Source of the DNA: Plasmodiophora brassicae
Taxonomy: Eukaryota; Endomyxa: Phytomyxea; Phytomyxea; Plasmodiophorida
Length of the DNA stretch: 64,000 nt
Direction of reading: 5' to 3'
Assembly (NCBI GenBank): GCA_036867785.1
Contig: CP145422.1
Location: 992,001 to 1,056,000, forward strand
This document shows positions 52,544 to 63,514 of this stretch, piece by piece. The translations under genes and the position numbers were made by a program. The notes under the pieces are model-generated. The model saw only the letters and a program-made list of their open reading frames with translations. It ran no database searches and was not told the origin of the DNA. Within the stretch, counting starts at the first letter, position 1. Every line of letters begins with the position of its first letter.

Positions 52544-53674
52544 TTAGAAGCACTTGCGGTGGACAATGGCAGGGCCAGCTTCATCGTACTCGTCCTTGCT
52601 GATCCACATTTGCTGGAAGGTCGACAGCGACGACAGGATGGAGCCGCCAATCCAGACCGAGTACTTGCGCTCAGGGGGTGCGACGACCTTGACGCGGATG
52701 GAAGACGGGGCCAGGGCCGTGACCTCCTTGTTAACACGGTCGGCAATGCCATCGAACATGGTCGTACCTCCCGAAAGAACAATGTTGCCGTACAGGTCCT
52801 TACGGATGTCAACGTCGCACTTCATGATGGACTGGTACGTCAGCTGGTGGATGCCTTCCTGCTCGAGGCCGATCAGCGACGGCTGGAACAGGACCTCGGG
52901 GCAGCGGAATCGCTCGTTGCCGACGGTGATGACCTGCCCGTCGGGAAGCTCGTACGACTTCTCGACCTCGGACGACTGCTCCGAGTTGGCCAGCTCGGTG
53001 TCGAAGTCCAGCGCCGAGTAGCACAGCTTCTCCTTGATGTCACGAACGATTTCGCGTTCGGCGGTCGTCGTGAACGAGTAGCCACGCTCGGTCAGGATCT
53101 TCATCAGGTAATCGGTCAGATCGCGGCCGGCCAAGTCGAGACGCAGGATGGCGTGCGGCAGCGCGTAGCCTTCGTAGATGGGGACCGTGTGCGAGACACC
53201 GTCACCACAGTCGAGGACGATACCCGTCGTACGACCGGATGCGTACAGGGATAGGACGGCCTGAATGGCAACGTACATGGCGGGCGTGTTGAACGTCTCG
53301 AACATGATCTGCGTCATCTTCTCACGGTTGGCCTTCGGGTTCAGCGGCGCCTCCGTCAGCAGGACCGGGTGCTCCTCGGGGGCGACACGCAGCTCGTTGT
53401 AGAATGTGTGGTGCCAGATCTTCTCCATGTCGTCCCAGTTGGTGACGATGCCGTGCTCGATCGGGTACTTCAGGGTCAGGATACCACGCTTCGCTTGCGC
53501 TTCATCACCGACATAGGCATCCTTCTGCGTCGCGCCGACCATGATGCCCGTGTGGCGGGGGCGCCCAACAATCGACGGGAAGACGGCACGCGGCGCGTCA
53601 TCGCCGGCGAAACCGGCCTTCACCATGCCGGATCCATTGTCCACGACCAGGGCCTGAACCTCCTCGTCACACAT
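52544..53674 (-). CDS. ACT1: Actin
   Basis: A full-length 376-residue actin in a single exon. It starts [20 protein letters not shown] and ends IVHRKCF. Nucleotide-binding loops are intact ([26 protein letters not shown], and the GGTTMFDG loop), as are the KYPIEHG and WISKDEYDE blocks. The N-terminus and strong conservation indicate conventional actin and not an actin-related protein. No intron interrupts it, unlike most neighbours. Longer frames extend 64 codons upstream, but they lack similarity to actins, so I start at 53674. Codon bias toward C-ending codons fits high expression. Confidence 0.98.
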
Positions 53675-53976
53675 GTCTGGCTTCGGGGGCGCGCGATCTG
53701 ACAACCGACCGACGGGGACGACGACGACCTTGTTCGCAAAATGACCGGTCGGCGACCTCCGTCCACGGACTCCACGCCGCCGCGGTTGCCCCACGACTGG
53801 GTCTTCTATTTTTGGGGCTACCCCCACGCCTCCGCCAGCGGTGGCAGACGCGGACACCGCCGTCACCTGCGTTTGGCGCCAATTTGGCCGTGCGGGACAA
53901 TTTTGGAAACTTCTGCATAGATACCCTAGGTATATGTACGTACATAGAGTAGGAAGGCGTCACCATACGATACGTT
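53675..53976. promoter_or_regulatory. Actin promoter / PIG-A 3' spacer
   Basis: About 300 bp upstream of actin (minus strand). It contains an A+T-richer patch (ATACCCTAGGTATATGTACGTA near 53921-53942) just after the PIG-A stop, and no gene. Confidence 0.4.
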
Positions 53977-55770
53977 TTAGTCTGATACATTGGAGCGGCC
54001 CTCTGTGAAGTCGTTGTCATCAAGGTCGGCGAACATGTCGTCCGGTACGTCGATGGCGTCGTCGATATCGTCTTTCGGGAATATCCACTCGATGAGCGCG
54101 ACCCAAAGGTAGCACAGGGCGATGACAGCGCAGAACACGAAACCCGACACTGGCCCGCAATCATAGTACCTGAACCGCACAGAATCAGTTCAGGCAGCGT
54201 TGTACAAGCGCACGGCATCAGAACCTTCGTAGTCTAACGCTCAGAGGTTCTGGACGATTCTTCATGACTTGATAATATACACGTTCTGTGCGCTCGGCGA
54301 CAGAATTCCAGTTGTACATCCGCTTCACCTGCGCAGCCATCCGTGAGCAAGCTACAGAAGAACAAATCGCAATCCGTTCTACCTGTTCGTGAAGCGCCTG
54401 AGGTCGCACACGTCGTACGCGCGATATTGCTAAGCTCAAGGCTTCAATAATATCACGGGCATTCGGCTCCGTCAGCGTTATCATCGATTCCGGGAGCACT
54501 TCACTGATCCCGCCAACACGCGTCGACACCGTGTACAACCCGCAGGACACGGCTTCCAGAATGGCAATGCAGAACGCTTCCGTGAGCGAACAGTTCAAGA
54601 AAATGTGGCCCTTGACGAGAACATCACGAACGTTGCAGTGCTGAATGGCACCCAACATCTCAATACGGTCGTGCAACTGGTACTTCTCCCGCATCTCCTC
54701 CAAGTTGATCCGTTTAGGTCCATCGCCACCAATGACGAAATTGACAGATGGGAACCGCGCGCAAATAGCCGGAATCACATCAATAACCAAGTCGATGCCT
54801 TTCCTGTACACCAGACGGCTGAGTATCACAATAATCACCCTGTCCTTTGTTGGCGGTGCGCCCTTTGGATCGGGCGTGAACTTGGTGGCATCTACCGCAT
54901 TCGGTATGACGGAGATCTGAAGAATCACTAAGTTCCCACTGCAAGGAGCTGGTCAGACCAGGTCACCTCTCTGGGGTCAAGATATGCTCTGAGGACAAGG
55001 TTCTCCCGCGAAGTGTGCGAAACACAGATGACATGATCGATCTCCGAGAGCCAAAACTTGATCATCTTGTTGATGTGGACGGCTCCGATATCAGCGAACC
55101 CGAACAAGGAATGATCTGTATAGACGGCCTTGTAGCCCATCGTCTTCGCGAACAGTATGCCTTCCGCCGACATGAACGACGTGCTCTGATGGCCGTGGAC
55201 AATATCGATCTGCAGCAGCCTATCATCAATATACTTGTCGAACATCATATCTGATGCGACATACCTTTTCTCTGATCAGGATGTTTCTAAGCAGAGGTAG
55301 GAATGCAAACAGCGTCGGTGGGGTTGCTTGTTGTACAATGACTCGGAGAGGGCAGTAGTACACCTTGAGGCCTTGGCTCAGGTACCGCACACCCTATAGG
55401 ACAAACCTTCAGACATTCGGCAATGCCTTTCGTGATGCAAGGCCAACCTGTCGTTCATTGTCGTACGTCCCCGATATCAAGATAACCTTTAGATTCACAA
55501 TCAGTTGTCCCAAACCTTGTACTTAGACAGGAATGCCCATTACTTTATGCTTGCGGCGTATCAAACCCTGTGTGAACGTCAGGCCTACCCGCGAAAGTCG
55601 TCTGCGAACCCTCGGAACCGCATCGGGGATCGTACCTGAGCCAAATAATACTGGTGCATTTCGACACCGCCCATTCTGGGATACGAGAAATCGCTGATGA
55701 GCGCGATCGACAGGCGCTTCCCAGGGCGCTGCCAGGGCTCGGCATCGCTGGTCAGGCCCGCGTCGCTCAT
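53977..55770 (-). CDS. PIGA: PIG-A, GPI-GlcNAc transferase catalytic subunit
   Basis: Transfers GlcNAc from UDP-GlcNAc to phosphatidylinositol at the ER, the first step of GPI-anchor synthesis. Exons on the minus strand: 55636-55770, 55544-55567 (24 nt), 55448-55486, 55265-55393, 54967-55209, 54225-54916 and 53977-54169; introns 50-68 bp. This gives 484 residues, the length of human PIGA. Motifs: [20 protein letters not shown], then GLIRRKHK from the microexon, [42 protein letters not shown] and the GT4 EX7E site EAFCIAILE. The final splice joins SVRLR to [20 protein letters not shown], the C-terminal membrane helix found in the family (human CGPVTGYIFALLAVF). Confidence 0.95.
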
Positions 55771-56241
55771 GACGGCGTCGCGCGTGTGCGAAATCTCCGT
55801 GCCAATTTTCCAGTCAGCCGTCTGGCCACGCGTCTGCGCTGCAGAACATGATTCTGGCATGCTTGGCAAGTAGCTCCGGCAGGATGCTGTCGGATTGGCC
55901 TCTGGCGTACCTACTACAGTCTAAGCGGGGAGAACCATCGTCGATCGTCTACATCGGCGGCGTACTGCGTTTCATCGAGGACGTCAAGGGCTCGCGCCCA
56001 ACTCCGTCGGTGAATGGTACACCGGCGGACCTTGGGACTGGATGATCACCAAGAGGCAACGTTGATCCCGGCCACCGGCATTCTGACTTGGCAAACGAAT
56101 TGCATCCCGTTCGTGAACTGCAGCAGCTTCAGCCTGTTGCTGGCCGGCGCAGCGGGACGAACGTGCCACGTTTTTGCGGCCGAGTTTTCTGCACCGTCGA
56201 CGGGCCGGCGGCGTACTCCGCACGCGGGGCGGTGAGCGACC
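55771..56241. other. Divergent spacer between PIGA and MRPL20
   Basis: No gene supported. It should hold the promoters of both flanking genes. The frame at 56088-56486 is a shadow of MRPL20. Confidence 0.4.
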
Positions 56242-56604
56242 ATGCCACGAAACGCCAAGGTCAAGAAGGTGCTGGACCTGGCGAAGGGATTCCGGGGCCG
56301 CTCCAAGAACTGCTATGCGATCGCCAAGCACCGTGTGCAGAAAGCGCTCCAGTACGCCTATGTGGAGAGGCGCCTGCGCAAGCGAAACATGCGGCGCCTG
56401 TGGATCCAGCAGATGAATGCCGCCGTGCGCCTCCATGGCATCAAATACGGCAATTTCGTCCACGCCCTCAACCGGTCCAACATTGAGATCGACCGCAAGA
56501 TCCTCGCCCAGCTCTGCCAAACCGAGCCGCTCACCTTCAAGAGCATCGTCGAGCATGTGACGTCCGATTTCAGCATTCCCATCACCGAATCAGACCGCAG
56601 GTAA
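56242..56604 (+). CDS. MRPL20: Mitochondrial ribosomal protein bL20m
   Basis: An intronless 120-residue protein that matches bacterial and mitochondrial L20, which binds 23S-type rRNA early in large-subunit assembly. Family blocks: KGFRGRSKNCYAIAKHRVQK, ALQYAYVERRLRKRNMRRLW, IQQMNAAVRLHGIKYGNFV and LNRSNIEIDRKILAQL. Length is that of bacterial L20 (about 118). It starts at MPRNAKVKK with no obvious presequence; basic N-termini of such proteins can act as import signals. Confidence 0.95.
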   Translation: MPRNAKVKKVLDLAKGFRGRSKNCYAIAKHRVQKALQYAYVERRLRKRNMRRLWIQQMNAAVRLHGIKYGNFVHALNRSNIEIDRKILAQLCQTEPLTFKSIVEHVTSDFSIPITESDRR

Positions 56605-57011
56605 TGACCGTTCCGCGATGTCGCCCCCCTGTGCTGGACAATCATAACCCTGTGCACCAGAGACGACAAATCGGTGGGCCTGCTGGCGTCCACATTCCAG
56701 GAATCCTGCAAGATCTAAACGGGCGGGCGCCAATGGATGCGCGCGCAAATGAACTCCGAATACGCCTCGAATTCCTAGTCTGGTTTATCATTGTAGGCAT
56801 CGGCATGCGTCGCGGTTTTGGACGCGGCACACCCACCACCTGGATCTGCAGTTGAGGGTTCCGTCGGTCGAGCGACGCGAGCTGCGTCCATCCGTCGGCA
56901 CTGCGGTCGGCCATTTTGTGGGGCAGTGGGGCGGGCGGTGTGCGCGACGGCGTTCGCGGCAACCGTCGTCGGCGCGCCTCTGCCCATCTGGATGGTGCGG
57001 GCGTCGAGTTG
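56605..57011. other. Spacer, possible small minus-strand gene
   Basis: A minus-strand start at 56914 (MADRSADGWTQLASLDRRN) followed by a GTGGTG donor looks gene-like, and an exon with DSWNVDASRPTDLSSLVHR lies near 56640-56711, but the latter would overlap MRPL20. I could not complete a model or name a family. Confidence 0.25.
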
Positions 57012-59432
57012 ATGATCAGATGGGTGCGGGTCGCCGGGCGATGTCAGGTGTCGACGCTGGCCGGCGCGCGACCATGCGACTCGATGGCCGACCTGGCCGA
57101 CGTGTTGCGAGCCCATCGGCACCGGGCCCTGAGCCGCAAGGACCTCGACTGGGTGTTCGCCCGATTCACCGATTTGATCAGGAGGTCCCGTCGTCACAGC
57201 GACGGTATCGACTCGTCCGTGCTTGCACACGCCGCCTTGCAGCATTCCTCCCACATGTCGCCATCAGCCTGCCTGGCCGTCCTTCGTGCCGCGCTGGGCC
57301 AGCCTACCGCCTGGGACGACGCTGTGAAAGCCGTGTCTTCCCGGCTTCTATCACAGTCAGCGACCGCCCCTGCTCAGGTTCTTCTCGATGCCATCCCGTT
57401 GCTACCCGACGAACTCGCCCGGCTTGCGCTTGCGGACGCTCTTGTCAGGCGAAAGGATGACGATGTCGATCGGTCTCTACTCGCGTATCGTCTCGCCGAA
57501 CTGATCGACGTGTCTGACATTGTGGCCAATGTCGCGGCCGACCCGTCGTCAACCGGGCTTGACCTGGCGTACGTCGCCGGGGCCTTGCTGAAACGCCCAG
57601 CTGACCTCGCCCTGATGGACCGTGTCCTGGGACGTGTACTGCCTCAGGCCCGGGCCGTTCCATTCGATCTGCTTGTGGAATGCCTGCAGGCGAGTGTGTC
57701 GCATCCCCAGCATGAGCACAGGGCGCGTCAACTGCTGGCCACCGTCACTGACCGCTGGCCGAAGCAAGTGCCCACCGGCCTAATGCTGACCGTCGTGCGC
57801 GTTGCATTGCGGATGGGGCGCACGTTCCCGTATCAGCTGGCGCTTCGGGCGTCCACCCAGATCTGCCTCGGCGACCTGGATGGCATCTCGCTCAGTGATG
57901 CTGGTCTCCTGTGCGACATGCTGTCCAAGTCGGCAATCGTTGGCGAGGAGGTCGTGCGCAACGCCTTGGTCGCCATTCGCGATGCGTCCATCTCTGCTGT
58001 AAACAGGTCGCCTTGCACCGCTGTCGACATTGTCGTGTTCGTGCAGAAGTTCGCCAACGTCGAGGTGACCGATCCAGTCACGATTCCTCCCGCGTTGTTC
58101 CAGGGCATCATCCTGGCTGATAACGTTGACGTCGATGCAGTGCAGTTGATGGAGGCGAGTCGCGTTGCCCCTGGCTCGATCCGGCAATCCCTGGTCCGCC
58201 TGGCCTGCACCCGTTCATCGCTGTCTCCACCGGATTCGATCGGTGCACTGTGGAGACGATTACCAGACGACGCGTCGCAGGACGCAGTCAGTGCTCTCGC
58301 CTGTGACACGATTCGCCGGTTGCAGCATGTGCCCCGTTCGGACATTCCATTCATCTTGAATCGATTCTCTCGTGAAACTCTGCAACGTATCGCGTCCGAC
58401 GCCGATGTCCTGTGCTCATTGCGTCTGCCCTCGTTGCTGCCCGTTGTTGACCGCCTCGTGACGAACAACGTCCGCGTACCCGGCGCCGTTGTCGACCACG
58501 TGATGCAAACGCATGATGGATCAGCCATCAGCAACGCTGTCCTGGAGCGTATGTCGCTTCAAGACCTCGTGTCCTGTGACATGTTGGACAAGGCTGTGCA
58601 GTATTCTTTCGAAGGCCCATCTCGTGCAAGACTGCTCCCCGTCGCCTGGCGTCTTCGCGCAACCAGGCCCTCGCTCGAGCGTGACGCTCTTAGCACGCTG
58701 CCGGTGGTTGCTGCTCTTGCTGACCGGCCTCAAGGGTTTGCTGACGTCTGCAAACTGCTTCTTTCGTTAGCGGAAGTGGGCGCCGAGTTCAGTCCCGGCG
58801 ACCGCTCCGTGATCACATCGTGCCTGGCATTCGTCATGCAGTCACGTCAGGTCGAGTACGCCGCCTTCGATGAACTCGTTGACCTCTGCTGGGCCGCGCT
58901 TGCCTTCGACAACGGGAACACAGCCCATCGCAGGGCGCCGTTTGCTCGCGTGCTGTCTATACCGCTATCGGACGAGGAACGCCTCTGCCCACTTCGCTCG
59001 TGCAGGTTGCACGACATCCGTGTTCTAACTGGGTCGACCAAGCCCCTCGTTTCCCCCGAATACTCTGCTCGCGAAGAACGCTGGCAGGTGGAGCACAGCC
59101 TGGAGCGGAACCAGCTTCGGGAGACGTTGGACGACGAAGGCATGGAATTCATGGTCACTGCTGTCAAACATGGCACGGTCTGTCCCGACACGCACGTCAT
59201 CCTGGACGTGTGCTGCAGCACCAAACGACGCGCCCTCGTCCTCGAACCGGATTCCGAGCGCTTCGTCCTGTCCGATCGTGTCACGGGCGACCTGCTGGCC
59301 CGACGACGCATGCTGGAACAGGCCGGGTGGCGCGCGAAGTTCGTAACCGCCAACGACGTGTCGGTCGAACTCGAACGCACTGGCCACCTCCCGTCGTTGT
59401 CGTCGTGGATGAAGGCAACCGCTGTATCCTAG
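57012..59432 (+). CDS. RAP-domain helical-repeat protein (FASTK-like)
   Basis: An intronless 806-residue protein. The Arg-rich N-terminus (MIRWVRVAGRCQVSTLAGAR) could be a mitochondrial presequence. Most of the length is a helical solenoid with Leu/Ala-rich repeats (for example LAYVAGALLKRPADLALMDR). The last 80 residues look like a RAP domain, a restriction-endonuclease-like fold: HVILDVCCSTKRRALVLEPD ... GDLLARRRMLEQAGWRAKFV. RAP proteins with solenoids (FASTKD family, apicomplexan and algal OPR/RAP proteins) act in organellar RNA processing or translation. Assignment is by architecture, moderate confidence. Confidence 0.6.
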   Translation: MIRWVRVAGRCQVSTLAGARPCDSMADLADVLRAHRHRALSRKDLDWVFARFTDLIRRSRRHSDGIDSSVLAHAALQHSSHMSPSACLAVLRAALGQPTAWDDAVKAVSSRLLSQSATAPAQVLLDAIPLLPDELARLALADALVRRKDDDVDRSLLAYRLAELIDVSDIVANVAADPSSTGLDLAYVAGALLKRPADLALMDRVLGRVLPQARAVPFDLLVECLQASVSHPQHEHRARQLLATVTDRWPKQVPTGLMLTVVRVALRMGRTFPYQLALRASTQICLGDLDGISLSDAGLLCDMLSKSAIVGEEVVRNALVAIRDASISAVNRSPCTAVDIVVFVQKFANVEVTDPVTIPPALFQGIILADNVDVDAVQLMEASRVAPGSIRQSLVRLACTRSSLSPPDSIGALWRRLPDDASQDAVSALACDTIRRLQHVPRSDIPFILNRFSRETLQRIASDADVLCSLRLPSLLPVVDRLVTNNVRVPGAVVDHVMQTHDGSAISNAVLERMSLQDLVSCDMLDKAVQYSFEGPSRARLLPVAWRLRATRPSLERDALSTLPVVAALADRPQGFADVCKLLLSLAEVGAEFSPGDRSVITSCLAFVMQSRQVEYAAFDELVDLCWAALAFDNGNTAHRRAPFARVLSIPLSDEERLCPLRSCRLHDIRVLTGSTKPLVSPEYSAREERWQVEHSLERNQLRETLDDEGMEFMVTAVKHGTVCPDTHVILDVCCSTKRRALVLEPDSERFVLSDRVTGDLLARRRMLEQAGWRAKFVTANDVSVELERTGHLPSLSSWMKATAVS

Positions 59433-62263
59433 CATTCGCTCCCGATCATGGCATCGCCTTTCGAGCACCGCCCAGCGGAACGCGGACGCACGCCGACACA
59501 GGTCTCTGGTCCTGCAACGGCGGATCGCGGGACGCCCCGGCCGTCTGGCTCATGCGGGCCGGCATACCGTCCTCACGTTTAATTCAGTCTATATTATTCT
59601 GCCCTATGCGACTGCGAACCACGACGCTCTCGTAGTCGGCACAGCACAAGGCGCCTCCGATCGCGTGTCTGGGCCGGCGCCTGTGATTCGGAGCGCGTCG
59701 GTTCGTCGCCAGTCAGACTGATGATTGGCGTCGATGCCGTAGTAGCCACTTGTCGAGTTGTCGGTGGCGCTATCGCAGCGCTCCAGTGCAGAGTGCTACA
59801 CTCTTACGCCTGTGGCGGTGACGTAACCGCATTGCCGTCGTGTCATCGACGTCGTCTCGATGGTACTCAGCAGATTATGAGCCATCAGCCGCCCGTTCCG
59901 ACCATTGACTTGGCATGAGTCGGGTTGCCGGATCAGCAGGAGGAAGAAGTAGGCATTATGGTTCGGATCCTCGAGATCGAGCGGGTTGAAGGTGACAATG
60001 AGAATTGGTCCACGGCTGTGCACAGTGGCCTAACGACTGGCCGCTTGAAGACCTCGTTGTTGTACAGGATGTCGTTCCAGGCCGGTAACAAGTGGTTGGA
60101 CGCGGTGAGGACAGCTGTCGCAACAGCAGCAGCGTAACCAAGACCTCGAGCAGGAAATTGCCCACCTGCGTCGCAGGCGCCACTAGCCTGATCGTGACTA
60201 CGTTCGCATTGTCCAATAAACCTGCTGTATGTCAACGTCCAATTATCCTGCCTACGTACAGCGTTTCCCGAGCCTGCTGCCGAACGCCCGGTTGAGGGGA
60301 CGGCAGCCGTCGCTTGACCCGCGTTGCTCGTATCGAAAGCTGGTGATCCTCATGATCATCTCATGCCGGTAATTGCGCCATTCGCGCGCTGTCGTCGACA
60401 CCATTACTGATCTGTCTGTTTCTAGGTATGCCCGCGGTTCACGGCGCCTTGGTGACCGAGGGATATTGACTTCATGTTCCCATCTGCTTTCATTGTCGAC
60501 ATGTCGGTCAACGGCTTGGCCAATACTGGCCGACATCTGCCCTAAGTGCTCCCCGGGTCGAGGTTATGTGCCCGTACTTCTTCACATTGTGGCTTTTGTA
60601 CCGGCGCCTCTAGCTAGCCGGTGCCGCTGGCATCTCGTTCAGTACTATCGCTGATCGATGCGTGTGCTAGATGGCAGGACGTACCCCTGCCGTTGGCCAA
60701 TCAGGGCCGGAGGAAGCGCCACTGGTTGTGGCAGGCGCTGGCGCTGATCGGCGCTGTGGGGCGCACGCTCGTCGAGACAAGCGTGATCAGCTCGTGACGC
60801 ACACATGGCTATTTCGTGCACGCGTCCGAGCTGACCGTCCTGGGATCCAGACCAAGGCCGGTGGCTGAAGAAGCGTCGACGAGATTCCGCGCCATCGTCT
60901 ACAACATGGTCGGCGCATACGTTGCCGCCATTCGCCAGCTCCCGGGCAACCGGGACGACGAAGACGAGGCCGTTGACGATGTCGACGCTTCTGCCGATGG
61001 CGATATTGGTGGACCTGCTCGTCGAACGCATCTAAACGTGGGCGGAACGTTCGTCGCTGGCTGCGTTGCTGGGCCACTGTACTGATTGCGCTCTGGACAG
61101 GCGGCTGCAGACGCTCGGTCGATGCCCAGCTCGGAGGACGACCGCGGCGAATCGTCAAAGGACACAAGCGAGCTTTGTCAGTCGACGTCGCCCCAGAGCC
61201 ACGTCAACCGCGTGGTCACTGTTTGCAGACGCGTGTCCTGACGATGGATTTGTGCCACAGGGGAAGCGAACTGAACACGCTGTCAAGCTTTGTGCCACAT
61301 CGACACGCCCCGCCGCAGTTAGCAACAGCCTCTGTACAACAGTGTGTCGTGACGGTGACGAATGTTCTGGTTTAGGGTCGCGGTCGACCTGATCACTGCA
61401 GGTGCCGTCACGCTCCTGTACGTCCCCAGCACAGTCCAACGCTCACTGTAGCACGCCCAGTTGTCCAGAGTCGTTAGCCGTCTATCTGATCACACACTGC
61501 CTGGCGAAAGGGTCAATCTGATGCGGTGCCTATAACGTCACTGCATAGCTCCTGCACATCGTCGCCAGAAGACTTCGTCGGTGACTGTAATACGCTCCAT
61601 TGAACAGGGCGGCTAGACTGTCTCACGCGTTGCCTTGCGACAGGGACTGGGCGTTGCAGCGTCTCGAATAGTCCTCGACACACAGCTCCTAAAGCACAGC
61701 GTCGAGATGCGGTGGTGCGCCGGCAGACGACCAGGCCCCCGTTGCAACGAACAACGACGGGACGTCGGGAGGCCGGCCGCAGAACACCCGACAACAACGA
61801 GCTGAGCAGGCGGGGCAACGTCATCAGGGCAAGCCATTGCAGCCGGCCAGGCACCCTATACCGTCGAGTTCGTCTACAAAGGGCCACGCCATGTCTGCTG
61901 TTGTCGATCATTCCCCTCGTTGCCACCCGAATCTTCGTTAGGCTGCCCGCGGGACGGCGCGACGTTTCCAGTCCCCTGCCCTGTGGGCACTTGGAGCGGT
62001 AGCCTCATCGACGTCCGCGCAGGTCGCCGCAACTCGTTCGGGGCGCCTGTGCCCCGTTGCCGTTTGATACCACGATCCACGGTCACGTCCCGGTATTCGC
62101 GTTTCCGACTGTCGTAGGGGTTGCCGCGCGACACACAAACGCAGAGCGTCGCGTCCCGCCAACGCAGCAGCACGTTTCGCCTGCGCGTATGCCAACGTGG
62201 ACGTCGCGGCAACCGGGGGGTTCTACATCTGGCCTGTATATTGCATTACGACGCCGGCCAGGC
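59433..62263. other. Gene-poor 2.8-kb stretch
   Basis: Only short frames without family signals. Two patches look weakly coding: minus about 59990-60130 (NHLLPAWNDILYNNEVFKRP) and plus about 60850-61035 (RFRAIVYNMVGAYVAAIRQL followed by an acidic run). Codon periodicity is weaker than elsewhere. Candidates are decayed genes, long non-coding transcripts, or a gene with many short exons that I could not assemble. Confidence 0.35.
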
Positions 62264-63211
62264 TCACTCGGCATCGATATCGTCATCACCGTCCACTTGC
62301 CGGTTCTGCATCTCGAACGCTTCAAGCTGCGACGCCAGCGCCTTCTCGTCCTTCTCGGTGACGGCGCGCGCCTCCTGCTTGACGTTGACGTCGCCGCCGT
62401 GCTTCGCGATCCGGGCGCCGATCACATCGCAAACCTGCCTGACGATGGCAACGCCCTTCTCCTTGTCCAGCGACACGGTCGAGATGACGTAGAGCGGCGG
62501 CGCGATCAGCTTGATGGATATGGGGAAGTCCTCAGTGGACAGCTTCAGCCCTTCAGCCAGCGCGTCCTTCACCGCGTCGATGCCTTCGTATTTGAAACAG
62601 GTCACCTCGAGATCGGCCCGAATCTTGACGGCCTGGGGAGTCAGGCGCCTCTCGATCTGCTTCAGGAGCTCGGCCCGGACGGTGGGGGACATGTCCAGCC
62701 CGGCGAGGACCGTCTCCGGGTCAGTGATCGCCAGCTTGAACGCGGTGCACGCGTGCCCAAACTTCTTGTACAGTGGCCAGGCGATGGCCTTCAGAAGGTC
62801 TTCCACGGGGATGTGCACCTTGCCGGACACCTGACGCATGATGGAGTGCACCGTCTTGGACATGTTCCACTTGTTCTCCATGGCCTCAATCTCCTCCGGC
62901 GTCACACGCCGCTTCGACAGGTCAATGTACCCTTTCTCCTTGTCAACGCGCAGGACGACGACGACCTCCATGCGCCCGACCCGGATCAGCTTGTTCACGG
63001 ATCGGATGCGCCGGCGGGACAGCTCCGACAGGAGGATCATGCCCTCGACGCCATTGTACTCGAGCAGCGACACGTACGCGCCCATCTCGGCGATGCTCTT
63101 CACCTGGACCATGACGGTCTGGTCGACCTCCGGGAATCTCTCCTCGTACATCCGGCATTGCAGGTCCTGGACGGTGAGCTCCTCATCGTCCATCGGCGTC
63201 GTCGCTGTCAT
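62264..63211 (-). CDS. EIF2S1: Translation initiation factor eIF2-alpha
   Basis: The regulatory subunit of eIF2, which brings Met-tRNAi to the ribosome. An intronless 315-residue protein (human 315). The N-terminal S1/OB domain reads RFPEVDQTVMVQVKSIAEMG, YVSLLEYN and the loop LLSELSRRRIRSVNK; Ser65 here corresponds to the stress-regulated Ser51. A helical domain and a C-terminal alpha-beta domain (RLTPQAVKIRADLEVTCFKY) follow. The tail ends acidic, QVDGDDDIDAE. The start MTATTPMDDE gives about 14 extra residues relative to animals. Confidence 0.97.
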   Translation of the reverse strand: MTATTPMDDEELTVQDLQCRMYEERFPEVDQTVMVQVKSIAEMGAYVSLLEYNGVEGMILLSELSRRRIRSVNKLIRVGRMEVVVVLRVDKEKGYIDLSKRRVTPEEIEAMENKWNMSKTVHSIMRQVSGKVHIPVEDLLKAIAWPLYKKFGHACTAFKLAITDPETVLAGLDMSPTVRAELLKQIERRLTPQAVKIRADLEVTCFKYEGIDAVKDALAEGLKLSTEDFPISIKLIAPPLYVISTVSLDKEKGVAIVRQVCDVIGARIAKHGGDVNVKQEARAVTEKDEKALASQLEAFEMQNRQVDGDDDIDAE

Positions 63212-63514
63212 GGCGGCCTGGTTGACAACGAATCCCGCGGAGTCCGTCGCGCGCCTCCTGCGGACTCCGCGACCGGAACATACCTGTGGCCTGTGGGCTG
63301 ACCGACGAACGTACGGTAGGTAGGCGCCCTCGGCGCCTACCTACCCCTGCCCACCCCGATTCGCTGTAGAGGCATACAACGACGACAGGCTTGCGTGGCT
63401 ACGCGTGCCAAGGGTCGTGCCCCAGTATCCCGATTCTTACGTTGCTGTGAAAGCAGCAGATCTGTCCAGCGATCACGTGGCGTCGCGTGCCACGCCACTG
63501 AGCTAACCTCGAGC

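Noticed and set aside
52684-53254. A plus-strand frame of about 190 codons within actin
   Set aside because: Antisense shadow of the highly conserved actin gene.
53675-53866. A 64-residue N-terminal extension of actin
   Set aside because: No actin has such an extension; conserved sequence begins exactly at [11 protein letters not shown]. The stretch is the actin promoter or 5' UTR.
53977-54180. A 67-residue membrane protein as a separate gene
   Set aside because: Its sequence (CGPVSGFVF... IFPKDD) is the C-terminal membrane part of PIG-A, and a 55-bp GT-AG intron links it to the preceding exon in frame with the family's usual length.
56642-56914. A small minus-strand gene starting MADRSADGW
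   Set aside because: The start and donor look reasonable, but the only plausible next exon overlaps MRPL20 and no stop or family could be defined. It is kept only as a remark.
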